A stretch of 64,000 nucleotides of DNA. Source: Rubrivirga sp046845755 (GTDB lineage Bacteria > Bacteroidota > Rhodothermia > Rhodothermales > Rubricoccaceae). The stretch spans positions 2,666,001 through 2,730,000 of the forward strand of contig NZ_CP177357.1 of NCBI RefSeq assembly GCF_046845755.1, read 5' to 3'. Position 1 is the first letter of the stretch, and each line of letters opens with the position of its first letter. A program made the position numbers and the translations under genes. Below, piece after piece: positions 58,092 to 64,000 of the stretch. The notes under the pieces were generated by a model. The model worked only from the letters and a program-made list of their open reading frames with translations. It was not told where the DNA came from and made no database searches.

Positions 58092-59474
58092 CTACTCGGC
58101 CTCGTCGTCCGTGAGCGTGTACCGCTGCACCCGCTTCTCGATCGACTCCTCGGCGTCGCGCGCGCGGAGCTGCTCCAGGCGGACCGCCAGCCGCGCCTCG
58201 TAGCCCTGGTCGGACGGCTCGTAGAAGTACGTCCCCTGCATCCCGCCCGGGAGGTACTGCTCGGGCACGTAGTGGTCCTGGTAGGCGTGCGGGTACTTGT
58301 AGCCGACCCCGTGGCCGAGCCCCTTCTTGTCGCGCGAGCCGTCTTTGAGCGCGTTCGGCATGTCGGCCGTCTGCTCTTTCTCGACGTGCTCGAGTGCGCT
58401 GAAGAACGCGAAGCCGGAGTTTGACTTGGGCGCCGTCGCGAGGTAGACGCAGAGCTGGCCGAGCATAAAGCGGCCCTCCGGCATCCCAACCACCTCGAAG
58501 GCGCGCTGGCACGCGACGGCTTGGCGGACGGCGTTGGGGTCCGCCAGCCCGATGTCCTCACACGCGAAGATCAGCATCCGGCGGAGCACGAAGCGCGGGT
58601 CCTCGCCGGCGTAGATCATCCGGGCCATCCAGTACAGCGCCGCATCCGGGTCCGAGCCGCGCATCGACTTGATAAAGGCCGAGATCGTGTCGTAGTGGGC
58701 GTCGCCGTCCTTGTCGTAGAGCACGGCCCGGCGCTGGATCGACTCCTCGGCCACGCCCAGCGTCACCCGGACGACGCCCTCGGCATCCGCGTCGGTCGTC
58801 TCGACCGCCAGCTCGAGCGCGTTCAAGAGCGACCGCGCGTCGCCATTCGCGGTGCTGGCGAGGTGCGCGAGCGCGTCGTCGTCGATCTGGACGTCGAGCG
58901 TGCCGTACCCGCGCTCGGCGTCCGCAATGGCTTGCGCGGCGACCGCGCGCAAGTCGTCCTCGGACAGCGTCTGGAGCTCGAACACGCGGCTCCGCGAGAC
59001 GAGCGCCTTGTTGACCTCGAAGTACGGGTTCTCCGTCGTCGCCCCGACAAAGACGACCGTCCCGTTCTCGACGTGGGGCAGGAGCGCGTCCTGCTGGGCC
59101 TTGTTGAAGCGGTGGACCTCGTCGACGAACAGGATGGTGCCCTGGCCGTGCAGGCGGAGCCGCTCTTGGGCGCCGGCCACCTGCTCGCGGATGTCCTTGA
59201 CGCCCGCGAGCACAGCGTTGAGGCTGGCGAAGTGCTTGCGCGTCGTGTTGGCGATGATCCGGGCGAGCGTGGTCTTGCCGGTCCCGGGCGGGCCGAACAG
59301 GATCAGCGACGTGACGCGGTCGGCCTCGACGGCCCGGCGCAGGAGGGAGCCCGGCGCGAGCACGTGGCCCTGCCCGACGTATTCGTCGAGCGTGCGCGGG
59401 CGCATCCGGTCGGCGAGCGGGGCGGACTGGGCACGGCGCCGCACGGCGGCGGCCTCAAACAGATCGTCGGACAT
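58092..59474 (-). CDS. rarA: Replication-associated recombination protein A (AAA+ ATPase)
   Basis: The 460-residue cytosolic ATPase belongs to the RarA/MgsA/WRNIP1 family, which acts at stalled replication forks and with RecA and SSB. It starts MSDDLFEAAAVRRRAQSAPL, with RPRTLDEYVGQGHVLAPGSL, Walker A LFGPPGTGKTTLARIIANTT and Walker B ILFVDEVHRFNKAQQDALLP. Sensor 1 is seen in VFVGATTENPYFEVN. The C-terminal tetramerisation domain has DAALYWMARMIYAGEDPRFV and GYKYPHAYQDHYVPEQYLP. Start ATG 59474 has TAGCTTGC three bases before it, overlapping the stop of the small upstream gene. It converges with the histidine kinase. Confidence 0.93.
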   Translation of the reverse strand: MSDDLFEAAAVRRRAQSAPLADRMRPRTLDEYVGQGHVLAPGSLLRRAVEADRVTSLILFGPPGTGKTTLARIIANTTRKHFASLNAVLAGVKDIREQVAGAQERLRLHGQGTILFVDEVHRFNKAQQDALLPHVENGTVVFVGATTENPYFEVNKALVSRSRVFELQTLSEDDLRAVAAQAIADAERGYGTLDVQIDDDALAHLASTANGDARSLLNALELAVETTDADAEGVVRVTLGVAEESIQRRAVLYDKDGDAHYDTISAFIKSMRGSDPDAALYWMARMIYAGEDPRFVLRRMLIFACEDIGLADPNAVRQAVACQRAFEVVGMPEGRFMLGQLCVYLATAPKSNSGFAFFSALEHVEKEQTADMPNALKDGSRDKKGLGHGVGYKYPHAYQDHYVPEQYLPGGMQGTYFYEPSDQGYEARLAVRLEQLRARDAEESIEKRVQRYTLTDDEAE

Positions 59475-59477
59475 GCC

Positions 59478-59485
59478 GCAAGCTA
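59478..59485 (-). promoter_or_regulatory. TAGCTTGC -7-like box abutting rarA
   Basis: On the minus strand the order is TAGCTTGC, GGC, ATG. The first three bases are also the stop codon of the small gene 59483-59713, so either a promoter inside an operon or a coincidence is possible. The octamer equals that at 11977. Confidence 0.4.
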
Positions 59486-59713
59486 GCGGGCCTCCGGCCC
59501 GTCTCGCGCCGCGTCGAGCGCCGCGACCAGGTCGGCGTCGTCGGCCTCGGCCCATCCGGGCGCCAGCGCCAGGCGCACTGACTGCTCGCCGCCGCTCGGC
59601 GTGGCCACGACCGGCACCGTATCGTCGTCGTCGCGCTCGGCGTCGGACCCGACGAGCGCTTCGGCCAGTGTCCACTCGGTGTCGTCGGGGCCGTGGATCG
59701 TGCGAGTCGTCAT
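59483..59713 (-). CDS. Small acidic hypothetical protein upstream of rarA
   Basis: The 76-residue protein begins MTTRTIHGPDDTEWTLAEAL and is rich in Asp, Glu and Ala. The segment GPDDTEWTLAEA resembles the start of short domain proteins of unknown function with a Trp near residue 14. The stop is eight bases before the rarA start, so cotranscription is likely. An upstream in-frame ATG at 59776 would add an Arg/Pro-rich stretch and is less plausible. Evidence that it is real is coding-like composition and tight spacing only. Confidence 0.5.
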   Translation of the reverse strand: MTTRTIHGPDDTEWTLAEALVGSDAERDDDDTVPVVATPSGGEQSVRLALAPGWAEADDADLVAALDAARDGPEAR

Positions 59714-59860
59714 CGGCGTGCGCGCGTCGCGCGGGGGGCATCGGCGTACTCCGGGCCCCCGACACCGTTTCGCCACGGAGTCGACGACGGACTGCCGGCC
59801 GACCGTGATGGCCCGGCGACGCCGGCGCCCGACGTTTCGGCCTCACAGCCCCCCGGTGCC

Positions 59861-60178
59861 ATGCGTCTCCTGCTCCCCCTCGCCGCCCTCGCCCTCGCCG
59901 TGCCCGCCTCGGCCCAGCCCGCGCCCACTCGGGCCGCCCGCGTCGCCCTCGACTGCCGCGAGCAGGTCTGGGACATTCGCGAAGACCGCCGCGACCGCGC
60001 CGAGGACCGCCGGGACCGCCGCGAGGACGTCCGCGACCGCCGGCACAACGGCGGTCTCCTCGACCGGATCGAGGACGCCGCCGACCGCCGGGAGGACCGC
60101 CGCGACCGGACCGAGGACGTGCGCGACCGTCGCGAGGACCGCCGCGACCGCCGCCACGGCCCGCGCGCCTGCAGCTAG
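59861..60178 (+). CDS. Secreted Arg/Asp/Glu heptad-repeat protein
   Basis: The 105-residue protein has a signal peptide (RLLLPLAALALAVPASAQPA) and then almost only a repeat of seven residues close to R-E-D-R-R-D-R (EDRRDRAEDRRDRREDVRDR and DRREDRRDRTEDVRDRREDR). A short break (HNGGLLDRIEDAAD) divides it in two. Cysteines occur before the repeats (ALDCREQVWD) and at the extreme end (ACS). The 21-base repeat length equals that of the non-coding array at 4371. It likely forms a long charged helix in the periplasm. Similar DRRD-rich exported proteins exist in other phyla, with unknown function. Confidence 0.7.
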   Translation: MRLLLPLAALALAVPASAQPAPTRAARVALDCREQVWDIREDRRDRAEDRRDRREDVRDRRHNGGLLDRIEDAADRREDRRDRTEDVRDRREDRRDRRHGPRACS

Positions 60179-60199
60179 CGCCCCTGGCTAACGGGGCGC
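60178..60199. terminator. Hairpin between convergent genes
   Basis: GCGCCCC (60178-60184) pairs with GGGGCGC (60193-60199) around an eight-base loop. The first base is the last base of the preceding stop codon. There is no U-run. Confidence 0.45.
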
Positions 60200-60216
60200 C
60201 GCCGCGAGCCGGGCCG

Positions 60217-60492
60217 TCACGCCGCCAGCAGGTCTCGCTGGCCGGGGTGGTCCTCCAGATACGCCGCCACGAACGGGCACTGCGCGATCACCGCGTGCCC
60301 GTTGTCGCGCGCCCACGACAGCCCGGCCTCGACGAGCGCCGTCGCGACGTTCTCCCCCCGCGCGGGCTCCGGCACGAACGTGTGGACGAACGCGGCCGCA
60401 TCGCCGCGCATCTCGTAGGCCAGCTCGGCCGCGCCGCCCTCCACGTCGGCGGTGAAGGTGTGGGCGTCGGCGTCGTGTCGGATGTCGGGCAT
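60217..60492 (-). CDS. GNAT-like small N-acetyltransferase domain protein
   Basis: The 91-residue protein matches the short YjdJ/GCN5-like subfamily. The central region FVHTFVPEPARGENVATALV has the acetyl-CoA loop as R-G-x-x-x-A. ARDNGHAVIAQCPFVAAYLE with HPGQRDLL follows, containing the conserved CPF motif. These small domains bind acetyl-CoA, but few substrates are known. The start at 60492 fits the subfamily length. The leader (60493-60605) is a purine/pyrimidine hairpin, and the SDR gene lies upstream on the same strand. Confidence 0.8.
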   Translation of the reverse strand: MPDIRHDADAHTFTADVEGGAAELAYEMRGDAAAFVHTFVPEPARGENVATALVEAGLSWARDNGHAVIAQCPFVAAYLEDHPGQRDLLAA

Positions 60493-60605
60493 CGGAGAGA
60501 GGATCGGAAGAGAAGAGGACCGGAGGACAGGAGGCGCAGGCCGCGCGCGAAAACGCCGGAGGCCATCGCACCGTTCAGTCCCCCTCTCGTCTACTCCTCC
60601 GCTCC
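60493..60605 (-). promoter_or_regulatory. Purine/pyrimidine hairpin leader upstream of the GNAT-like gene
   Basis: On the minus strand, a purine arm GAGGAGCGGAGGAGTAGACG (60583-60602) is followed by a pyrimidine arm of CCTCCTGTCCTCCGGTCCTC type (60510-60530), then the ATG at 60492. The pairing is imperfect. It has the same orientation to the start codon as the other leaders. Confidence 0.4.
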
Positions 60606-61304
60606 TCAAATGTCCCCTGCGTCCGGGCGGATCAGGACCTCCTCCACGACGGTCCGGCCGGACAGCGTGGCCACCTCGACGGCGACGCGGGCGATGTCCT
60701 CGGGCGGAATAAAGCGGGCGTCGGGGAGGTCGGTGCCGTCCCACGAGCCCGTGCGTGTGGCGCCCGGCAGGAGCGTGGTGACGGAGACGCCCGTGCCGAC
60801 GACCTCGGCGCGGAGCGCCCGCGCCAGCCCCAGCAGCCCGTGCTTGGCGGCCCCGTACGCCGCCCCGCCCGGGTACCCCCGGATGGAGGCGACCGACCCC
60901 ATCATCAGCACGCGGCCGGACGCGCGCGCCAGCATCCCGGCGAGGAATGCGCGCGTGACCAGGAAGGCGCTGACGGTGTTGACCTCGAGCTGCTCGCGGA
61001 ACGCCTCGGGCGTCGTCTCCAGGATCCCGCACGGCCGGAACAGGCCCGCGTTGTTGACGACCACGTCGGGCGTCCCCGCCCACCCGCGCACGGCCTCGGC
61101 CATCGCCTCGACGGCCGCGTCGTCGGTCACGTCGCAGACGAACGTTCGGGCCTCTCCCCTACCGCTGGCGCATTGCGCGGCGACCTCCGCGAGCGCCCCC
61201 GCGTCGCGCGCCACGAGGGCCACCTGCCAGCCCTTCTCCGCGAAGGCCCGGGCGACGGCGGCGCCGATGCCGCGGCTGGCGCCGGTGACGAGAACGAGAG
61301 GCAT
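60606..61304 (-). CDS. Short-chain dehydrogenase/reductase (SDR)
   Basis: The 232-residue cytosolic enzyme has the classical SDR layout. It has the nucleotide-binding TGASRGIGAAVARAFAEKGW, VVVNNAGLFRP with NNAG, a catalytic serine in MMGSVASIRGYPG and the YxxxK motif in AAYGAAKHGLLGLARALRAE. Basic residues after strand 2 (LVARDAGAL) suggest a preference for NADP. The substrate is unknown. The pyrimidine-rich leader 61308-61325 runs up to the ATG. Downstream is the GNAT-like gene, and upstream is the PPC-like envelope protein, so the three may share one transcript. Confidence 0.92.
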   Translation of the reverse strand: MPLVLVTGASRGIGAAVARAFAEKGWQVALVARDAGALAEVAAQCASGRGEARTFVCDVTDDAAVEAMAEAVRGWAGTPDVVVNNAGLFRPCGILETTPEAFREQLEVNTVSAFLVTRAFLAGMLARASGRVLMMGSVASIRGYPGGAAYGAAKHGLLGLARALRAEVVGTGVSVTTLLPGATRTGSWDGTDLPDARFIPPEDIARVAVEVATLSGRTVVEEVLIRPDAGDI

Positions 61305-61362
61305 GGGAGCGGAAGAGCGGAAGGTGGCCGTCGCCAGCGCCGGGACGACAGCGTCGAGTCGT

Positions 61363-63075
61363 CTAAAAGTTGATCGGCAGTGTGACCGAGTTGTCGCCGC
61401 CGAGCGGGGCCACGAAGACGAGCCGGTCGATGCCGCGGACGACCTCGTCGCGGTAGAACACGACGATGCCGCGCCGGGCGGTCCCCGGCTCGGCCGATGG
61501 CCCAGACGGGCTCTGGCTCTCGGCGACCGACGTCGTGTAGCGCCGGCCGTCGCCGTCGACGACGTAGCCCTTGCGGGCGAAGCTCTCCCACGGCGCCCAG
61601 TTGCCGGTGTAGTCGATGGAGCGGACCGTGACCGAGAGCTGGACGCGTGTGCGGCCGGCGGGGTACGAGACGGCCACGTTCGTGACGCCGACCTCGAACC
61701 GGCTCCCGCCGCTCTCGCCCGTCCGGCGGACCTCGGTCGAGAACACGCGCGAGCCCGGGGCGGTGCTGTCGGCCCGGGTCGGCGGCGGCTCGAAGCGCTC
61801 GGTGCCCAGCGTCAGCCGGTAGTCGCCGCCGAGCGCCCGCGTTGAGTCCGGCCCACCGGAGGTCACCTCGAGGTAGTACTCGCCCGCGTCGACCTCGGCC
61901 TCGTACTCGACGGCGCGCGCGCCGGGCGCGTTGCGGTCTTCGGCCACGTCGGAGCGCCGGCGGCCGGCGATCGTCCACAGCCGGAACGCGGGGGGGAAGG
62001 CCTCTGCGTCGATGGCGATCGTGGCCCGCTGATCGTCGCCGACGCGGAACTTGTAGGTGTCGACGTAGCGGCCGTTCTCGACCCAGCTGTCGTCGCCGAG
62101 CGTGCCGGTCTGAGTGCCGCCGTCGGCGCGGACGTCGCGGATGGGGACCGTCCGAGCGTCGAGCGCGAACGCCCCGCCGGCGCCGGGCTCCTCGGAGGTC
62201 ACGATCAGGCGGTAGGCGGCGTCCCAACCGGGGAGGTAGCGGAGCACGACGCCGTGCAAGCTGTCGCCCCGGGAAGAGCGCTCCACCGAGCGCCACGCGC
62301 CGCGGACCTCGCCGTTGGGGCCCAGCAGGTGCACGCGCGGCACGAACGCCGACGACACCACGCGGACGACGACGGGCAGGTCGGACCCCGCCGCGATCCC
62401 GTAGGTCCGCTCATACCGCCCGGCCCGGAGCGGCCCCGCCGCGAGCGTGTCGAGGCGGGCCGCGTCGTCGACGTAGACTGAGTCGGCCGGGCCGGCCGGC
62501 ACGACGGCCAGTTCGTAGCGGCCCGTCGCCCGGGGCCGCCGCGAGGTCACGACGACGACGAACCGGCCCGGCCCCTGCAGCCCGTCGATCTCGGCGCGCG
62601 TGGCGGTGCGGAGCAGGTTCGAGGCCGCGACCGTCCGGCCGTCCGGCAGCTCGACGGCGAGGTCGGGCGCGAAGTCGTCGGACGTGACCAGGATCGAGAA
62701 CGCGACGCTGTCGGCCGTGTGGACGTAGTAGTCGGCAAAGCGGTCGTCGGCGCGCTCGGCGTCGCCGGGGCCGAGCGCGTCGGCGGCGGGCTCCAGCGTG
62801 AGCGTCTCCGGGGCCAGGCTCCGCATCAGCGCCCACTGCGCGCGCGCGCGCGCGGCCTCGGCGAGGACCTCCTCGTCGCTCGGCCCCTCCGTCGCCTCGA
62901 TGACGCGCGGCAGGACCGGCCACACGCTGAACGCGAGCACGGTCAGCGCCAGCACCCAGCGCACCGGCGCAGGCGCGGTGCGCCAGCGGGCGGCGAGGTG
63001 CCGGCGGAGCGAGGGCTCGCGCTCGGGCGCCGGGGAGGCCGGGGCGGGCCGGTCGGGGGTGGCGGGGGGAGGCAC
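61363..63075 (-). CDS. Membrane-anchored PPC-like beta-sandwich protein
   Basis: The 570-residue protein has a cytosolic Pro-rich start, one membrane helix at about residues 39-57 (VRWVLALTVLAFSVWPVLP) and a large outer part. Three to four PPC-like beta-sandwich repeats can be traced through their GRYELAVVPAG, YRLIVTSEEPGAGGAFAL and GEYYLEVTSGGPDSTRALGG turns. The last 120 residues (GSRFEVGVTNVAVSYPAGRT, NWAPWESFARKGYVVDGDGR) recall DUF4352/TRF2-like secreted domains. PPC domains usually accompany secreted proteases, but no protease domain is present. Translation begins at GTG 63075. TATCTTGA at 63100-63107 is a likely promoter box. Confidence 0.7.
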   Translation of the reverse strand: MPPPATPDRPAPASPAPEREPSLRRHLAARWRTAPAPVRWVLALTVLAFSVWPVLPRVIEATEGPSDEEVLAEAARARAQWALMRSLAPETLTLEPAADALGPGDAERADDRFADYYVHTADSVAFSILVTSDDFAPDLAVELPDGRTVAASNLLRTATRAEIDGLQGPGRFVVVVTSRRPRATGRYELAVVPAGPADSVYVDDAARLDTLAAGPLRAGRYERTYGIAAGSDLPVVVRVVSSAFVPRVHLLGPNGEVRGAWRSVERSSRGDSLHGVVLRYLPGWDAAYRLIVTSEEPGAGGAFALDARTVPIRDVRADGGTQTGTLGDDSWVENGRYVDTYKFRVGDDQRATIAIDAEAFPPAFRLWTIAGRRRSDVAEDRNAPGARAVEYEAEVDAGEYYLEVTSGGPDSTRALGGDYRLTLGTERFEPPPTRADSTAPGSRVFSTEVRRTGESGGSRFEVGVTNVAVSYPAGRTRVQLSVTVRSIDYTGNWAPWESFARKGYVVDGDGRRYTTSVAESQSPSGPSAEPGTARRGIVVFYRDEVVRGIDRLVFVAPLGGDNSVTLPINF

Positions 63076-63099
63076 GGGGGGGACGGCCGCAGAGGGCCG

Positions 63100-63107
63100 T
63101 CAAGATA
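63100..63107 (-). promoter_or_regulatory. TATCTTGA -7-like box upstream of the 63075 gene
   Basis: The box lies about 24 bases before GTG 63075 on the minus strand and fits TAnCTTG. Confidence 0.4.
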
Positions 63108-63289
63108 GGCGCCGCCCCCGCCGATTCCGGGGGCTTGCGGGCGCCCCGTAGAGCGTGCGCTCGCGGACCCGCTCGCGCCCGCAGACGGAGGAGACCTCTG
63201 GGCGAACCTCCCAGACGGGCACAGCGCCAGCAGGGGGCTCGCGCCAGCCCGGCTCACCACCCCCTGCCCCCCTCCACGCAAGCGGGATC

Positions 63290-63425
63290 CGAGACCTCAT
63301 CCGAGGAGGGGGGACTCCGCGAGCGAGGCCGCAGCTGACGACGAGCGAGGCGCTAGGAACAGAGGCGCCAGGAACGGAGCCCCCCCCCTCGGATGAGGGG
63401 GGGCGGCCGGCAGGCGGGGGGTCCC
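63290..63425. repeat. MITE/REP-like element, copy 2 (matches 16319-16440)
   Basis: The 416-base gap before the flavoprotein gene holds no other gene. CTCATCCGAGGAGGGGGGAC at 63296-63315 is identical to the first copy. The second core, CTCGGATGAGGGGGGG at about 63388-63403, is inverted to it, and the GGCAGGCGGGGGGTCCC-type end follows. The internal part differs from copy 1, so the ends are conserved and the middle is free, as in MITEs. Confidence 0.7.
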
Positions 63426-63491
63426 GGGGCTCGCGCCGGCCGGTCGGCTGGCGCGGCAGGATCGGCGCCGCCGACCGCTCGTTCGGGGCCC

Positions 63492-64000
63492 ATGTCCGAT
63501 TCCTCCCCCGACGTCCTCGTCGTCGGCGGCGGCGCGGCCGGCCTGACCGCCGCCATTTTCGCCGCCCGCGCCGGCGCCCGCACCGTCCTCCTCGAAAAGA
63601 CCCGCAAGGGCGGCAAGAAGATCGTCGTCTCCGGCGGCGGCCGGTGCAACGTGCTGCCCTCGGCGCTCGACGAGCGGCTGTTCGTGACCGGCTCCTCGCG
63701 GCGCGTGATGGGCCGGATCCTGGCCTCGTGGCCGCTGGCCGAGCAGCGGGCCTTTTTCGAGCACGACCTCGGCGTGCCGCTCGCGCTCGAGCCCGAGACC
63801 GGCAAGCTGTTCCCCGCCTCGAACCGCGCCACCGACGTCCGCGACGCGCTCGTCGACGCCGCCCGCGCCGCGGGCGCCGACCTCCGGTTCGACACCGACG
63901 TCGCCCGCCTCAAACGCTCCGCCAGCGGGTGGACGGCGCGGCTCCGCGACGGGGCCGAGATCACCGCGCCCGCTGCGATTGTGGCGACCGGCGGGCTGTC
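63492..64000 (+). CDS. BaiN/HI0933-type NAD(P)/FAD-dependent flavoprotein, 5' part
   Basis: The frame starts at ATG 63492 and runs off the window after about 169 residues. It begins SDSSPDVLVVGGGAAGLTAA, the dinucleotide-binding motif, then FAARAGARTVLLEKTRKGGK. The family hallmark SGGGRCNVLPSALDE follows near residue 47. FPASNRATDVRDALVDAARA comes later, as in the HI0933/BaiN group. The group includes putative reductases of bile-acid and other enoate substrates, but most members are uncharacterised. The complete protein should have about 400 residues. No promoter box is seen nearby. Confidence 0.87.
   Translation, partial: MSDSSPDVLVVGGGAAGLTAAIFAARAGARTVLLEKTRKGGKKIVVSGGGRCNVLPSALDERLFVTGSSRRVMGRILASWPLAEQRAFFEHDLGVPLALEPETGKLFPASNRATDVRDALVDAARAAGADLRFDTDVARLKRSASGWTARLRDGAEITAPAAIVATGGL

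Noticed and set aside
1..64000. CRISPR array, tRNA or rRNA genes
   Set aside because: No regularly spaced 25-40-base direct repeats with unique spacers, no T-loop/acceptor pattern and no conserved rRNA blocks were seen. The 21-bp array has no spacers.

Overview
The window comes from a very GC-rich member of the Bacteroidota/Rhodothermota side of the FCB group, most like the Rubricoccaceae (Rubrivirga/Rubricoccus type). The taxonomic call is inference. It rests on two proteins with type IX secretion C-terminal sorting domains (39966-41351, 42364-44013), three TonB-dependent receptors, SusD/DUF4249-style lipoproteins, a short sigma-70 factor without region 1.1, a 7TM-AraC regulator and a Bacteroidota-type GlmU-like protein. 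No tRNA, rRNA, CRISPR array, prophage or transposase gene was seen. About 50 protein genes fill nearly all of the sequence.

Layout. 1-4272: the 3' end of a PspA-like gene, two coiled-coil proteins, an enoyl-CoA hydratase and a CorC/HlyC-type membrane protein, separated by hairpin-forming leaders. 4371-4644: a 21-bp tandem array upstream of coaX. 4728-9605: coaX, an RDD protein and the conserved dnaX-ybaB-recR cluster. 9700-14179: TonB receptor, LOG-family enzyme and a two-domain ABC permease. 14284-16273: transaldolase-like enzyme opposed to a GlmU-like protein. 16555-27495: the most unusual block, a TonB-dependent receptor followed by five tandem paralogous lipoproteins, each with a DUF4249-like N-terminal half and two lamin-tail-like domains. 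27575-29941: principal sigma factor and a trans-sulfuration PLP enzyme. 30148-31979: three secreted proteins carrying five copies of one small Cys/Trp domain. 32028-36673: CPBP protease, LysM/RlpA protein, TPR protein, TPM protein, LemA and a small beta-barrel. 36946-44013: giant FAD/Fe-S dehydrogenase, two type IX cargo proteins and a lipoprotein. 44188-49000: two tandem amino-acid permeases with fused EIIA-like and RCK_C-like domains, with a decayed secreted-protein gene between them. 49317-55975: Tat-exported metallo-beta-lactamase-fold protein, zinc alcohol dehydrogenase, TonB receptor, 7TM-AraC regulator and a STAS-like protein. 56283-64000: histidine kinase, RarA, small secreted and cytosolic proteins, SDR, a PPC-like envelope protein and the start of a BaiN/HI0933-type flavoprotein.

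Regulatory structure. Two patterns recur. (1) A TAnCTTG-like box, resembling the Bacteroidota -7 element, lies directly before several start codons, which suggests leaderless transcripts. (2) Many intergenic leaders are a purine-rich arm followed by a pyrimidine-rich arm ending at the start codon. The sequence differs at each locus, but the arms remain complementary. Dispersed MITE/REP-like elements lie at 11641-11935, 16319-16440, 36737-36869, 54135-54337 and 63290-63425.

How the genes may work together. The receptor and five-lipoprotein operon looks like a SusCD-like outer-membrane uptake or surface-display module with a diversified set of surface lipoproteins. The TonB receptor at 9700 and the Fbp-type permease at 12530 could serve metal uptake, but no binding protein or ATPase is present here. 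LemA/TPM, LysM-RlpA, CPBP, TPR and the beta-barrel form an envelope-maintenance neighbourhood.
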